Assembly (NCBI RefSeq): GCF_048128805.1 | Contig: NC_136006.1 | Span: forward strand, 5,284,001 to 5,348,000 | Direction of reading: 5' to 3' | Length of the DNA stretch: 64,000 nt | Origin: Centroberyx gerrardi | Lineage: Eukaryota; Chordata; Actinopteri; Beryciformes; Berycidae | Shown here: positions 47,373-59,139 of the stretch, one piece after another | How the letters are laid out: the number at the start of each line of letters is the position of its first letter | Position numbering within the stretch: the first letter of the stretch is position 1 | Translations under genes and position numbers: made by a program | The notes under the pieces: model-generated | Database searches by the model: none | Seen by the model: the letters and a program-made list of their open reading frames with translations, nothing else | Told to the model about the DNA's origin: nothing

Positions 47373-47835
47373 AGGTCCCATATTCTACACTTTCTAGTGT
47401 TTTATTTTATGTCTTGAGGTCCATCAAAGCTGTTTGTGTGGTGTCATGGACCAAAAACACTCAATCCATTTTTACATGCTCATTTTCCAGCAGCTCTCTC
47501 AGCCTTGCCAAGAACAGGTCGTTTCTGTTGCTGTGTCTTTAAGGCTCATTAATATTAACGACCCTCTGTTCTGATTGGCTAACCATTTCAAGAGTGAAAC
47601 GCGAGACACCACAGACCCGTCAGCTGCAGACAGCGAGAGGCAGGGAAAACTCTCTAGTAATAAACAATGATAACCACTCAACCGCTTTGAAAAAAACACT
47701 TTGTTAAACTATTATTTCTTACAAAAATGATAATGAGCGAAGCTTTGTGACACCATAAAATTACATTATATAGCACACCCAACTCCTTCAAATCAAAGAG
47801 GCAAGGGAAATCCTGTTTTACACAATATGGGACCT
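47373..47835. mobile_element. TTAA-flanked MITE in gag
   Basis: 463 bp with ends AGGTCCCATATT and AATATGGGACCT, flanked on both sides by TTAA (47369-47372 and 47836-47839). TTAA duplications are the mark of piggyBac-type transposition. The gag reading resumes in phase on either side. No transposase. Confidence 0.75.
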
Positions 47836-48089
47836 TTAAGTTGAATAATTTCCTTGATGCTTTGATCAGACTTTGTAGGAGTTGTAGGCGTGCCAGGAGT
47901 ATGCGGTAAAACCCCTTTATCAACCAAGGCCGCCCACAACTGCGCCTTGATCGTCTGTTTTTTTGCTTGCTTTGGAATCGATATTTCATAATGATCAGCA
48001 ATCAACACTAGACCATCCTTGGTACAGCGGTGAAACCTTTCTAGGCTAGGAGCCTCAACAAACTCATCAACCTTGAATTCCATATTCAA
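47836..48089 (-). pseudogene. Gypsy gag N-terminus
   Basis: The frame starts at 48089, MNMEFKVDEFVEAPSLERFH, followed by a LVLIADHYEI segment, typical of the N-terminus of this Gypsy lineage. It is cut by the TTAA MITE at its end. The ATG at 48089 is the likely gag start. Confidence 0.7.
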
Positions 48090-49514
48090 GGAAAAGCAAC
48101 TAATGCCGCCTGCAGACTACACGATTGTAGCCCTGATTTTCCCATCCCAGACAAGTTTTTGAGATTGGGGACAAAAACTCCAGGTCAGAGCCAAATCGGT
48201 GCTTGCGCCCGTCACTGACGCTCTTTAAGTATGACCAATTCAGAGACGCGTTCTGACCTAGTCTTGGAGCCATCAACATTTTCAAACATGTTTGAAATTC
48301 TCAGCACAAAATCTGAACTGGTCTCGTAGTTTGAGCAGTGTATGACAAGTACTGAGGACGGCGATGAGCAACAGCCAATGAAAGCGTGACAGGAAACCAG
48401 GCAGGGGGCAAGGCGAGGCTGCAGAACAGACAGTCCTTGCTTCCCACGTCTCCAACCATTCCCTCCACCATATTCTATATTTTGTCCTCTTCTGCCGTTT
48501 TTCAGCCAACATAAATGCACACACAACCAATGGCCTCATTTAAATGTGACAAATTCAAGGTGTTAAGCAATTGGACTGGATGTCACAAGGTAATAAAACG
48601 ATGATGATGTTATGGTATGACGCACGGGTGCATTGGAGACGCCGGTGCCCAGCGCGCAGCCATCCTCTTCAGCCAGCTGTTCGCCGCCGGTCGCACCCTC
48701 AGTCTGATACCCCAAGTCAGAAAATGGGAACAAAAAGCTTGTCTAGTCTTTTCTTAAGACTGTTATGCGTTTTTTATTCAAATCAAATTAATGTGAAAGG
48801 TTGAAAGCAATGCGCTTCTTGGCGTCAACCTCATATCGGACCATTTCTTTTTTCTTTTTAGTTTTATAAAGGGTCCGGCTTTCCGTCTGACTCCGACTTT
48901 GACATTTTCTCACAGAGAATGGAATAACAAGCACATTTACATACACATCAGTATTCATTCAGGGCCACTTCTCGTGTGTGTTTTCGTGAGAAAATGGTGT
49001 ATCGTTCTTTGTCAGGGATCCCTCTAGGTGAAAGATCTTGTAATTTGTGCACCTCGTCTGCGCTCGATTGTGTAGTGTGCGCACCGCTACGTCGACAAGA
49101 CAACAGATTACAAGAAATAATGTTGTGTAATGTGCGCGGTACAGCGATTTGGGGATTCTCAAAATCATGTAATCTGCATTTAGCATAAGAATGACAGAAC
49201 AGCACAAAAGTGCAACAAACAAGCCACCTTAGACCACACAATTACTATTCCCAAAACCTATCCAAAACACAATCAGAGTGAACACTGCACCCCAAAAAGG
49301 TACCAAGCAATCCATGCGTCATGTAGTGCCACTATCCAAGCCAGTTTACTGCATAAAAAAAAGTGCTACAAACAATACCAGAGTAACACAGCAGTCCACA
49401 TGGCTAACCATGCCTAAGCACTAGACTACTACTGCCACTAGGAGCCTACCACTAAGCCGAACCACAAAAAACACGTCTAAACCCCAAACATCAGGAAAAA
49501 ACATGCCCTCAAAG
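48090..49514 (-). other. Long leader between Gypsy primer site and gag
   Basis: About 1.4 kb that may contain further repeat insertions (for instance the GC-rich stretch near 48105-48420). I see no supportable gene. Confidence 0.35.
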
Positions 49515-49533
49515 TTTGGATGAGCCCCCAAAT
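49515..49533 (-). promoter_or_regulatory. Gypsy primer-binding site
   Basis: Minus-strand TTTGGGGGCTCATCC, three bases inside the LTR, the usual form of primer site in many vertebrate Gypsy elements. Confidence 0.65.
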
Positions 49534-49535
49534 TA

Positions 49536-49781
49536 TGTTACGACCTCCAAAGAATAGATCGTTTCAGCAGGAGGTCAATAACATAAGCTGAGACAAGTTT
49601 TGGAAAAGTAACACAAATCGACACCATGGAGAGTCACCACATGGCTGTGATTAGAGGAGGGAGACCAAGCTGAATGTGCCTGGCCTCTTTATAATGTGGT
49701 CGTCAGGCCAACCAGGAACATCTGAGGGAACAACCAGGAGCAGCTGAGTGGGAGAGAGGAGAGAGGTTAGAATATGACACA
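49536..49781 (-). repeat. Gypsy 5' LTR
   Basis: About 246 bp, TG...CA bounded, with the minus-strand TATAAA at 49688-49693. The outer limit is approximate because no second LTR copy is seen. Confidence 0.6.
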
Positions 49782-51000
49782 GGCACCAATAGGAGAGGAC
49801 AGGATCAACGCAGAGTGGTTGACCTTGGGCTGCTGATATAGGGACTGCAGCGCATTAGGGCAGGGGGCAGATGGGAGATGAAGGGAGTACTGAAGATTCC
49901 CCATTAGTAGTTTCACCCCTAATCTGTTTGGATGTAGGCCATCAGGTTTGAAACGGTTGTTGCGTCCCCAGATTGAAATTATCAATAAAGTTCAGTCCTT
50001 TTGAACTGCACAATGTGGAAAGCCATGAGTTCAGTGCTAGGAGTCTGCTGAACTTGTTGATTCCTCTGTCCACTGTTGGTAGGGGACCACTGATAAATGA
50101 CTGAATCTTTAGTTGGCCAAGTCTGTCAAACAATTTCATAAAGTCCTGCTTTAGCGTTTCTGACTGCTCTCTGCGAGTATCATTTGTCCCCACATGAACA
50201 ATGATTTGATTTATTCTTGGATGATCAGACAATATCTGGGGGATTTTATCATTGATGTCACTGACCATTGCACCTGGGAAACAACATGTTTTCAACATCG
50301 TACCGCTAATGTCTTTGATAGCGGAGTCTCCCACAATAAGAGTGGGCGGCTCGCTCGCTTGATCCGATGGGGGGTCACGGTTTAGTCCTTGAGTGAGCTT
50401 TTTTTGGTCTTTCTCCCTCACCATAATGCGTACAATAATCCGTCCTTGTTCTCTCTTGTGCAACTGGTCAGCAGTGCCCTCATTTTCTAATTCATGCAGA
50501 TATTGTAACGGTTCAAATCTGTTCTCCAGTCGTAAGGTTGATAGTCACCATCAACCTTACGGCTGGAGAACAGACAGTCTCTGATTTTTTGCATCTTTAG
50601 TTGGCCATCTTCTGGTGCAGGTGCCCGGTGTCGAATGAGCTGGCTTCCTTAGCTGTGTTCCATGCTGGACTACGGTTCTGCCTTTATTCTTGGGCTTTGC
50701 GCCAAACTTGTGCCAGCAGTTACTATTCTCTTTAGGCTCAGAGGGCTTTCCTTGTACTGGCTCAGTTTTACCAAGTTTTGGAAACGTTATAGTATCATTT
50801 ATACACAATTCTTCATTTTGAGCCTGCTTAGCTGTGCTAGGTTGTATCAGCTCACCGATAGGAGACATTTTTAGTGTGTCATGAAGTTATCCAGCTTTTT
50901 CCAATGCGAGAATCCTGGTTTCAAGTACAGCAATCTTCTGTAACAGTTGAAAGCAGTCCGTGCATCTTGTAGACTCTAATCCGAGGGGGGCCATGTGTTA
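49782..51000 (-). pseudogene. L2-type LINE ORF1 with SGNH esterase domain
   Basis: The minus-strand coding signal starts near 51000 (CTDCFQLLQKIAVLETRIL, a coiled-coil start), passes through the frame 50868-50557, then 50463-49942. The last has the esterase motifs LIVGDSAIKD (block I, Ser), VHVGTNDTRREQ (block III) and, after a shift, FKPDGLHPNRLG (block V Asp/His). CR1/L2 LINEs of fish are known to carry such an esterase in ORF1. A hairpin at 50518-50574 and two shifts break it. No RT is attached, so it is an ORF1-only piece. Confidence 0.72.
50518..50574. repeat. Near-perfect 25-bp palindrome inside LINE ORF1
   Basis: Arms 50518-50542 and 50550-50574 are inverse with one mismatch, around the loop AGTCACC. 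The second arm repeats CDS in reverse, so it is a local inverted duplication rather than a normal LINE feature. Confidence 0.8.
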
Positions 51001-51922
51001 TCCACACACCACACTGCAGTAAACTCTCATAGTTTTGAGCAGTGCAGCAGGAAAAACAGGAAAATATTTCCAAAAATAGATAGTAAAGCAGAGAGCGTCT
51101 GGTCGGGCAGAAAGCAGGAACATATAAGTGAAGAGCTGGAGCGCATGCAGATTCAAAAAATTAAAACTCTCTGGCATACATACAGCATGGGATCCACATG
51201 ACCTGGAAGTCTCTAATATTTCCTATTTCACTTTTGTTGTGTTTACTTGCTTTTTATTTGACCTAGCCTATTTGTTTTGTTTAGTTACTTGTAGCATTTC
51301 CCACTTTTGTAATATTATATAGGTTGACAAGTGATGAACGAGAAAAAAATGCGCTTGGTTTTTCTAATCGACATGTACGGTTCACTTTGGTTGAGTCTAC
51401 ACGGTTCTCATTGATTGAAAGACATTCTGTTGTCCACTTTCATGAATTTTATAGTGGTATCGGGTAGACTTTACATCGTTCACAACTCTCCTAAGTTTAT
51501 ACATAAGTAAACAAGAATTACGTGGAGCCAACCCACTCTTTTGACTCTTGTTCATCGTTCACCAGTAGTCTTCCCTCTATCACCTGCGCATAATGGCCAA
51601 CTGAATCAAATGAACAAAAGAATCAATTGAACAACTTCTCACTGAGTGACTCATAACGAACCGAATCTCGTAAAAGAGCCGGACTTTGCAACACTACAAA
51701 AGAAAAGACATGCTCTTGTAAGCTGAACCAACACAAAAATAATCTTTTAAGATTCAACTTCATCAAGAATCAACATCAGCAAGACTTTGTGTAGCCACTC
51801 CACCCGAAGAGACTGTCATTGAACGTCAGGACAACATCCTCCCAGCCTACTCACTGAGTGGAGCATCCCATTGGGGATTGAGGCTGCCAACTGGGGCTAA
51901 AGAGTTGTCTCTTTAATACCAA
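51001..51922. other. No gene seen
   Basis: AT-rich sequence between LINE pieces. Nothing supportable. Confidence 0.4.
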
Positions 51923-52194
51923 ATGAGGTATTCCCTGCTGAGGCTGCTTCACTCAAGATCAACTGACCTCAGATTGGGTAGGGCTGATTTAACTGAGTTA
52001 ACGCAAGATAAGCTACCTTTACTCCTTTCTCTCAAAATAGTTTTACCATGTCGGTTGAACCCTAGTATAGAGTATTTTAATAGAGCTACTGGTAATTATG
52101 TACTTTCGATCTCTGTAACAGCTACAGATTAACTTTTATTAGCAATAAGAAATTAATCTCAAAGTCCTTTGAGACATGCTTGTGATAAAGCGCT
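51923..52194 (+). repeat. LINE 3'-end-like block, first copy
   Basis: Reads LNPSIEYFNRATGNYVLSIS at the end of an open stretch, then TGTGATAAAGCGCT. It continues after the hAT at 53593 with ATATAAATAAATAAA. The same block is repeated at about 54360-54545. The parent family is not certain; the tail is LINE-like. Confidence 0.6.
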
Positions 52195-52492
52195 CAAGGG
52201 TGGATATTTCATTTCACTGTTGGGGGGGACAATAAACAGAAAAATTTCTCAAGAGCAATTCCTGAAGGGGACACCAAAGGTGCCGCCAAAAGTACTGTTG
52301 TATTAAATGTATATAGAGGTCCATTATGAAACATTTCCATAAGCACTTCATTCCTTTCTTATGAAGATTTGATCAAATTGCCTTTGATATTACTGGGGTC
52401 TTTCTACTTGGCGTTTCGGTGCACTGAAAAATGATCGGATGTCTGTTTTTCTTTTCTCTGCCATTTTAACTGACCTGGCTGGCTGACAAATA

Positions 52493-52551
<59 letters not shown>

Positions 52552-53592
52552 CATGCAGGTTATTTACAGTAGTAGGTGAGATGCAACACCCATTAACTGA
52601 ACTAAAGCTAATATATGCCTAATTAGATTTAGTTTTCCCGAAAAAGCAGATCTCTAATGTTTTGCTGTCAATGTGTAAAAGTCCAGAACGCTATGAAGCC
52701 TGCCAGAAACTTACTTATATTTTAACATAATGTTTGTTGTAATTATGTCTTTTTTATTAATTAAGTCTTCATTTATTTCCAAAATTATGAACAAAATAAC
52801 ATAGTGGCAGCCATTTTACATGCAGTAAGAAAAAAATAATATACTTAGAACCTAATTACATAGGGTAAGTTAATCTTAAATATTATATTATAGAAATATT
52901 ACTGTTACCATCTACAAAAGATAAAGTATTTTGGTATGAAATCCCGCATTTTAATTTAACCAAGTATCCTGTATCATAAATACATGTCTGGCATTTGTAA
53001 CAAACCAAACCGCTTGAAAATCGGTCGAAAATTCAGTGAGTTATGAGGATTTTAATTGTGGACAGACCTCCTGCCTCCATACACATACATGCATTAGGAG
53101 ACGCGGCTCCGTACCAACACGCTGACGCACGAGATTCAACCGCGAGGTAACGGAACAAAATGTAGTCTGGTTACAATTGTGAATGTGTTTTATTCTATTG
53201 AGTGGTAGAAGTAAAGAAAAATGTCTGACACATCCTTTGTTTTAAGTTAACCTCAGCTACTTACTGGAGGTCTGCCACCACTGACACACTTCCAGAGATC
53301 CTCCACACACACTCGTACCGAGGGCTAATGTGTGTGTGTGGGGGTTCGGGGAGGCAGGTAGGCAGTGGACCAAACCACTGTGAGGCATATGAGGGGGGGA
53401 CTCAATCTTTCGAAACTTAAAAACGCATTGTTTTGCGTCTATAATTAGCACAAGTGCTTTCAATGCATATTATTATATTATTTAAAATTATATAGTTATG
53501 TTTACAATGATATATTGAGGGGGACAACTCTCTGTTAGTCCCAGGAAGGGGGGGTCCGGACCCCCCTGTCCCCCCCGTGATTTCCGCCCCTG
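52195..53592. mobile_element. hAT element with 8-bp target duplication
   Basis: 1.4 kb with AAAGCGCT on both sides (52187-52194, 53593-53600). The right end reads, inverted, CAGGGGCGGAAATCACGG, a hAT-type terminus. The left end CAAGGGTGGATATTTCA is its diverged partner. A long (CA)n lies at 52495-52550. No transposase is seen, so it is non-autonomous. The uninterrupted site is visible in the second block copy near 54510. Confidence 0.82.
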
Positions 53593-54820
53593 AAAGCGCT
53601 ATATAAATAAATAAACTTGAACTTGAATAACATGTTTTGACTCACTTTATCTTTCTTGCCATTCCTGTCCTAGTGTCATAGTGTAGGGGACCAGAATGGC
53701 ATTAAATGTATAAGAACAATTGGATCTCCTTCAGTTTAGAGTTGAGGAGAGTTTTCAGATTTTCATGTAGTATTATTATTACTACCTCTGCTGCATGATG
53801 TGGGAGTAGAGAATATGCATTGCACTTTCGTGTTCCTATCAAACAAATTACTGAAAATAGATTGTTTCTATGTGCTGCACCTAGACAGAAATTTGCATTT
53901 GAGTTTCACTTGCCATTAAGTCATTATATACGTATAGCCTATATAGCCTATAATATAGTATATAGTATATACTGTATATAGTCTATAAAAGTACAAGTGG
54001 TATATAAAAAATACAAATGGTCTCAACACTGCTTTTTGGATTAAACAGTTAACAATTCAAACAAAATAATTTTATGACGCTATTATGAAAAAGCTATGTT
54101 AAAACTCTGAAGCAAAGATCAGTAATCTATGACAAGCAAAAAATAATGTGTGTGTTTTTCCATGTTGGGTTACAACCATACTCCCAAAATTAACCCAAGT
54201 ACCCATTTTGGCATTCCTTGCAGATAATTTGATGGGTCGTTATCTGCCCAGTGTTTGGGGATGGGTCCTTTTTTACCTCTTATATGAACAACAATGCAAT
54301 AACAACACTTAGCCATAGTGGCCATCAACAGCTTCAATCCAACACATTGGTATCGGCCTTCAAAGACTCATGTCGGTTGAACCCTGGCACAGAGCATTGT
54401 AATAGGGTTACTGGTAATTATGTACTTTCGATCTCTGTAACAGCTACAGATTAACTTTTATTAGCAATAAGCAATTAATCTCAAAGTCCTTTGAGACATG
54501 CTTGTGATAAAGCACTATATAAATAAATAAAGTTGAACTTGAATAACATGTTTTGACTCACTTTATCTTTCTTGCCATTCTGGTCCCATAGTGTAGGGGA
54601 CCAGAATGGCATTAAATGTATAAGAACAATTGGATCTCCTTCAGTTTAGAGTTGAGGAGATGTTTTCATATTTTCATGTAGTATTATTAATACTACCTCT
54701 GCTGCATGGTGTAGGAGTAGAATATAGGCATTGCATTTTTACTGAAAATAGATTGTTTCTATGTGCTGCACCTAGACAGAACTTTGCAAAAGGAGAGTTT
54801 CACTTGCCATTAAGAATATG
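53593..54820 (+). repeat. Tandem duplication of the LINE-end block
   Basis: The sequence from about 53593 to 53914 (AACATGTTTTGACTCACTTT, CTACCTCTGCTGCATG) is repeated at about 54545-54815 in the same order. The LINE-end block before it (52020-52194) is repeated at 54360-54545. The region therefore duplicated in tandem, and the hAT entered only the first copy. Confidence 0.75.
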
Positions 54821-54959
54821 TTAAGGATACTGTGACATTTGGAAATTTGAATTGACTGGTTTTCTTAAGCAGATGCTTGTCACATGAGGGAGAAATGATT
54901 CTACATTTATTTGTTTTTGTTGCACTACCTTTGCACTACTTTTGCACTACTTTAACATT

Positions 54960-56485
54960 CTAGCTCTATGCAAAAATACCTGCGGAGCTGAGGAGACATC
55001 GACTGGGAATGAGAGTCGGTGTGAGGGTGAGGAATAAGACGGAGAGGAATAGGAGATTTAAACTTTGTCTTCCATCGGTGGTCATGGGGAATGTGAGATC
55101 GCTGGCCAAAAAAAACTGGTGAACTCTCAGCCCTGACGAGCAGCCAGCGTGAGTACCGGGAGTGCAGTGTGTTGTGTTTCACGGAGACATGGCTGAATGG
55201 CAATATACCAGACTGTTCAGTTGAACTAGCCGGCTTTACGCTAGTGCAGGAGGAGAAGGTCTAGCCGTCTTAGTTAACTCCAGATGGTGTAACCCAGGAC
55301 ATATTACTGTGAAGGCACGCATCTGTACTCCAGATATCGAGCTGTTGGCTGTTGGTCTGAGGCCATACTATCTGCCTTGGGAGTTTTCGCACACCATTGT
55401 GGTTGTTGTTTACATTCCACCGTTGGAAGTGATGGCAAGCACTAGTGATCTCATCCACTCTACCGTCGCGGGATTACAGACAAAACACCCCAGGGCCTTC
55501 ATCATTGGAGATTTCAACCATGTCCCACTCTCCAGAACCCTGACAAACTTCACACAGTGACCTGTAAAACAAGGGAGAACAAGATCTTGGACCTGCTGTA
55601 TGCAGGTCCCCCCTTCCACCTCTTCTTCCAGCCCCAGTCTGTCTTCCACATCAGAGGACAGCTCAACACCTCCTCTCCTGTCCCCCAGCCCATCATCACA
55701 TCCTGTCAGGTGAGACGGCAGCTCTCTAAACTGCGAATAAACAAAGCAAAGGGTCCAGACAACATCAACCCCAGGGTGCTCAAGGTGTGTGCTGGGAAGC
55801 TTGTAGGAGTGTTTCAGCACCTCTTCAATCTGTCTCTGAGGCTGAAGAAAGTGCCCCAGCTGTGGAAGACCTCCTGCATTGTCCCAGTGCACAAGAAAGG
55901 ACATCCCAGCTCTCTCAGTGACTTAAGGCCAGTCGCTCTGACCTCACGTCATGAAGAACTTTGAGAGAATGGCGGCTGGACTGGCCCCTGGATCCCCTGC
56001 TGTTCACATACCAGGCCCACATCAGCGTGGAGGACGCCATCATCTACCTGCTACACAGGGCTTACTCACACCTGGAGACACCAGGGGGAGCTGTGAGAGT
56101 CATGTTCTTTGACTTCTCCAGTGCCTTCAACAACAGGTATCCAGACACTCCTGCTGGCAGAGAAGCTCTCGGAGACGCAGGTAGACCACAACCTCGTGGC
56201 CTGGATCATGGACTACTTCACCGGCAGGCCACAATACGTCTGTCTGCAGGGCTGCCTGTCAGACATGATGCTGGGCAACACCGCGCACCCCAAGGAACCG
56301 TACTGTCACCATTTCTATTCTATTCCCTCTACACCTCAGACTTCTGCTTCAACTCTGGAACATGCCATCTAAAGAAGTTCTCCGATGACTCCTCCATTGT
56401 CAGCTGCGTCACAATGAGGAGGAATACAGAGAGCTGATGGAGAATTTTGTTGGATGGTGCGACGACAACCTCCAGCTCAACAGAG
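54960..56485 (+). pseudogene. Rex1-type LINE, endonuclease and reverse transcriptase
   Basis: 5' part is endonuclease-like: frame 55309-55560 reads ELLAVGLRPYYLPWEF, VVVVYIPP and IGDFNHVPLSRTL. RT begins in 55557-55964 (RRQLSKLRINKAKGPDNI, LWKTSCIVPVHKKG) and continues in 55961-56437 (VRVMFFDFSSAFN, PQGTVLSPFLF, KKFSDDSSIVSC). Frame changes occur at about 55560, 55960 and 56150. The catalytic box reads FSDDSS. The LINE is cut at about 56485 inside the thumb. It is a dead Rex1 (CR1-group) copy. Confidence 0.85.
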
Positions 56486-56497
56486 CCGACTGCTGCT

Positions 56498-56620
56498 TGC
56501 AGCTTTCTCGAGAACCGCTCGTGCCCGTAGTGCAGCTTTCTCGAGAACCGCACGTGCCCGTACCGCTCGTGCCCGTAGTGCAGCTTTCTCAAGAACCGCG
56601 CGTGCCCGTACCGCTTGAGC
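56498..56620. repeat. GC-rich minisatellite of about 40-48 bp units
   Basis: Three imperfect units of GCAGCTTTCTCGAGAACCGC followed by CGTGCCCGTA words. It begins exactly where the Rex1 LINE stops. Confidence 0.7.
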
Positions 56621-56636
56621 CCCGCTGCTGCACAGA

Positions 56637-57230
56637 GCGCTGTCCGCTTGTTTATTCAAAGTTTAGTAATATTGAACGTGTCGCGTGTCCAAATTGCACC
56701 AAATTCGACATTGCATGTCCTTGGGTCAGACTTCACCAGTGAGACTAAACTGCGCTTGAACCGTAGAAGCAGTTTACAGCCTTCCATTGGTTGATTCTGT
56801 TGCCAATCAAACGTGTCTGCGCTCCTATTGGCTAGTTTTACTGCCTCCGCCTCTGCTTTTTTCTCCTGTGTGCGCTCGTTGTTCTCTCTCGGGCAGTTTA
56901 ACTGAGCGGGGTGCGTGCCTTTGTCCCGCTCAGCCAGTCAGAGCCCTGAAGCCCCGCCCCGCTGTGATGTGATGGTGTTTATATCAAACAGCCCCCGCTG
57001 CACTCAGACACAGAGCTGAGCGGCTCGCTGTTCGCTTGTTTAGTCAAAGTTTATTATATGTGTCGCGTGTCCAAATTGCACCAAATCCGACACTGCACGT
57101 CCTTGGGTCCCCAGCAATGCACCCGCCAAGTGTGAAGTAGATCGGACGGACGGTTCTCGAGATATGCGAAGGACACACACACATACACACACACAGACAG
57201 AGATTCCTGGAATTAGTAGACAGATGACCT
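56637..57230. repeat. Direct repeat and CA tract
   Basis: Sequence near 56637-56725 (GTGTCGCGTGTCCAAATTGC, TTGGGTC) recurs at 57020-57115. The interval reads like two copies of one repeat unit separated by about 300 bp. CA repeat at 57173-57198. The family is not identified. Confidence 0.5.
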
Positions 57231-57599
57231 TGCTGCTGTGTCTTCGACCTTACTTCCAATCATCTTTGCTGATGATACCAATTTGATTTTATCCCACAAA
57301 AATTTTGACGTTTGACGTTGGCTGCTCTGAATCTTCCATTACACATTCACAAAACCTTATCTGTTTGCTCTGATTTTTTTTGCAACCTCACATTTGAAAT
57401 CATTTGTCCACAAATGTTATTTACACATTCACAAAATGTTGTTTACAACTACAAATCTTTTCTACACATTTACACATTATTTTTGTTTGCTTAAATCTTT
57501 TTTACACATTCAAATACATCCATGCAAAATGTTTTCACATGTTCACAAATGGTGATATACAACTGCAAGTCTCAAATTATATGCAAAAATCGCAAATCC

Positions 57600-58020
57600 A
57601 TTCAGAACAAAGATAAAGCTGTGGAAAAGGTTTTTAGATGATATCTTGATATTTTGGAATGGCACAATGGAAGAACTCAAAATGTTTCAGACATATGTGA
57701 ATTCAAGTAGCTCTTTTCTCAAATTCACAATGGAATATAACCCCAACACTATTAACTTTCTGGACCTTACCACCTCTAAACACCAGGACGGAAGCATTCA
57801 TACCTCAATCTACAGGAAGCCCATGGAACGCAATACCCTCCTCCACCATAACAGCAACCACCCAAACCACTTGAAATATACCTAAGGGACAGTTCTTACG
57901 ACTAAGGAGAAATTGCTCAGAACTGGATGAATTCAAATGCAAGGCAGATGAGATGAAATCAAGATTCTATGAAAGAAATTACCATCCATCTATAATAGAC
58001 AAAGCCTACAACCATGCTTT
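57600..58020 (+). pseudogene. Penelope-like reverse transcriptase fragment
   Basis: Frame 57646-57885 reads IFWNGTMEELKMFQTYVN, LKFTMEYNPNTINFLDLT, IYRKPMERNTLLHHNSNHP. After a frameshift near 57885 the next frame continues QFLRLRRNCSELDEFKCK. This wording is typical of Penelope-like elements (Neptune/Poseidon group) of fish. Only the RT C-terminus is left, and the GIY-YIG part is not seen. Confidence 0.72.
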
Positions 58021-58024
58021 AACA

Positions 58025-59133
58025 TAGTAGTAGTATTTTATTCAGTCATCACACACAATACAATAAGTATAAACAGTATATACAATATATAATCTAATAT
58101 ACAATAAGTATAAGCAGTCTAGACAGTATAAACAAAAAAAAAAAGTAGTGACTGAAAAGGCACAGGCAGAAGCATAATGCTTATATATGCCTATCCTACA
58201 TTATCAATTTAAGCTACCCCCCAGAAATAAAAAATGATAATAAAATAAAAATCATTCACACTTGTAACCCTCAAAAATAGCTTTATAAACCATTCTTTTG
58301 AAAACCAAAAGCGAGTTACACATTCTTAAATTTATCTGGGAGTGACTTTGTTTTAGCTCTGAACATTATTTGCATTATTTTATAATATACCAAATCATTA
58401 AATTTCATAGCATGGGATTTTATAAACAATGGATTAGTGTGATCATAGTAACCAGCCTTATTAATAATACATATGGCTCGTTTTTGTAGTAAGACTGAAT
58501 TTATAGTCGTTTTAAAAGTCGACCCCCACAATTCCACACAGTAAGATATGTAAGGAAGTATAAGTGAGCAGTAAATTATATACAAAGCCTTATGATTTAA
58601 TATATCTCTAGATTTATACAGGATTGCTATTGACTTTGAAATGTTTCCTTTAATATAGTCAATATGTTGTTTCCATGTTAATTTATGATCAATCACAACC
58701 CCTAGGAATTTTGTCTCAAAAACTCTTTCAATTTCAACATCACAGATTTTTAATTCAATATCCCCATCAATTTCTTTTCGATTTCCAAAAACCATAAATT
58801 TAGTTTTCTTAATATTGAGAGACAATTTATTAACATCAAACCAAGTTTTGAGGATTTCCAGCTCCCTTTCAGTAGCATACAAAAGTTCCTTTAAATTTTT
58901 CCCAGAGCAAAATAAATTGGTATCGTCTGCAAAAATGACAAATTTTAACAATTCAGTAACATTGCAAATATCATTAATATAAAGTATAAAAAGTTTTGGA
59001 CCAATCACCGATCCCTGGGGTACTCCACAGGTGACCTTCCTAAATCCTGACACAGTGTCATTAATTTGCACACATTGCTGTCTGTTTTCCAAGTAGCTTT
59101 TCAGCCAAGAGTAAGCTATACCTCTTATCCCAT
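58025..59133 (-). pseudogene. Non-LTR reverse transcriptase fragment, minus strand
   Basis: Frame 59179-58316 reads WLKSYLENRQQCVQIND, CGVPQGSVIGPKLFILYIND, VIFADDTNLFCSGKNLKEL, FDVNKLSLNIKKTKFMVFG. The FADD catalytic box is intact. The frame starts in gene-unit sequence at 59140-59179 (MPFTPCYGQSSKQQ), which is not LINE; the LINE is truncated at the unit-3 breakpoint. The 3' tail reaches about 58025. The clade is not settled (Rex1/jockey/I-like). Confidence 0.78.
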
Positions 59134-59139
59134 GCAATT

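Larger units (their letters stand above)
44010..49781 (-). mobile_element. Ty3/Gypsy retrotransposon, Gmr1-like order, truncated
   Basis: Minus-strand element: LTR (49781-49536), primer site (49533-49515), leader, gag, protease, then integrase directly. No reverse transcriptase lies between protease and integrase; only about 300 bp separate them. This matches the Gmr1-type group of Gypsy elements, in which integrase precedes RT. The copy ends inside or just after integrase at about 44010, so RT and RNase H are not seen. A Rex1 LINE (about 44490-45325) and a TTAA-flanked MITE (47373-47835) interrupt it. Confidence 0.75.

Noticed and set aside
56437..56742. Proline/valine-rich frame
   Set aside because: It reads through a minisatellite; no conserved domain.
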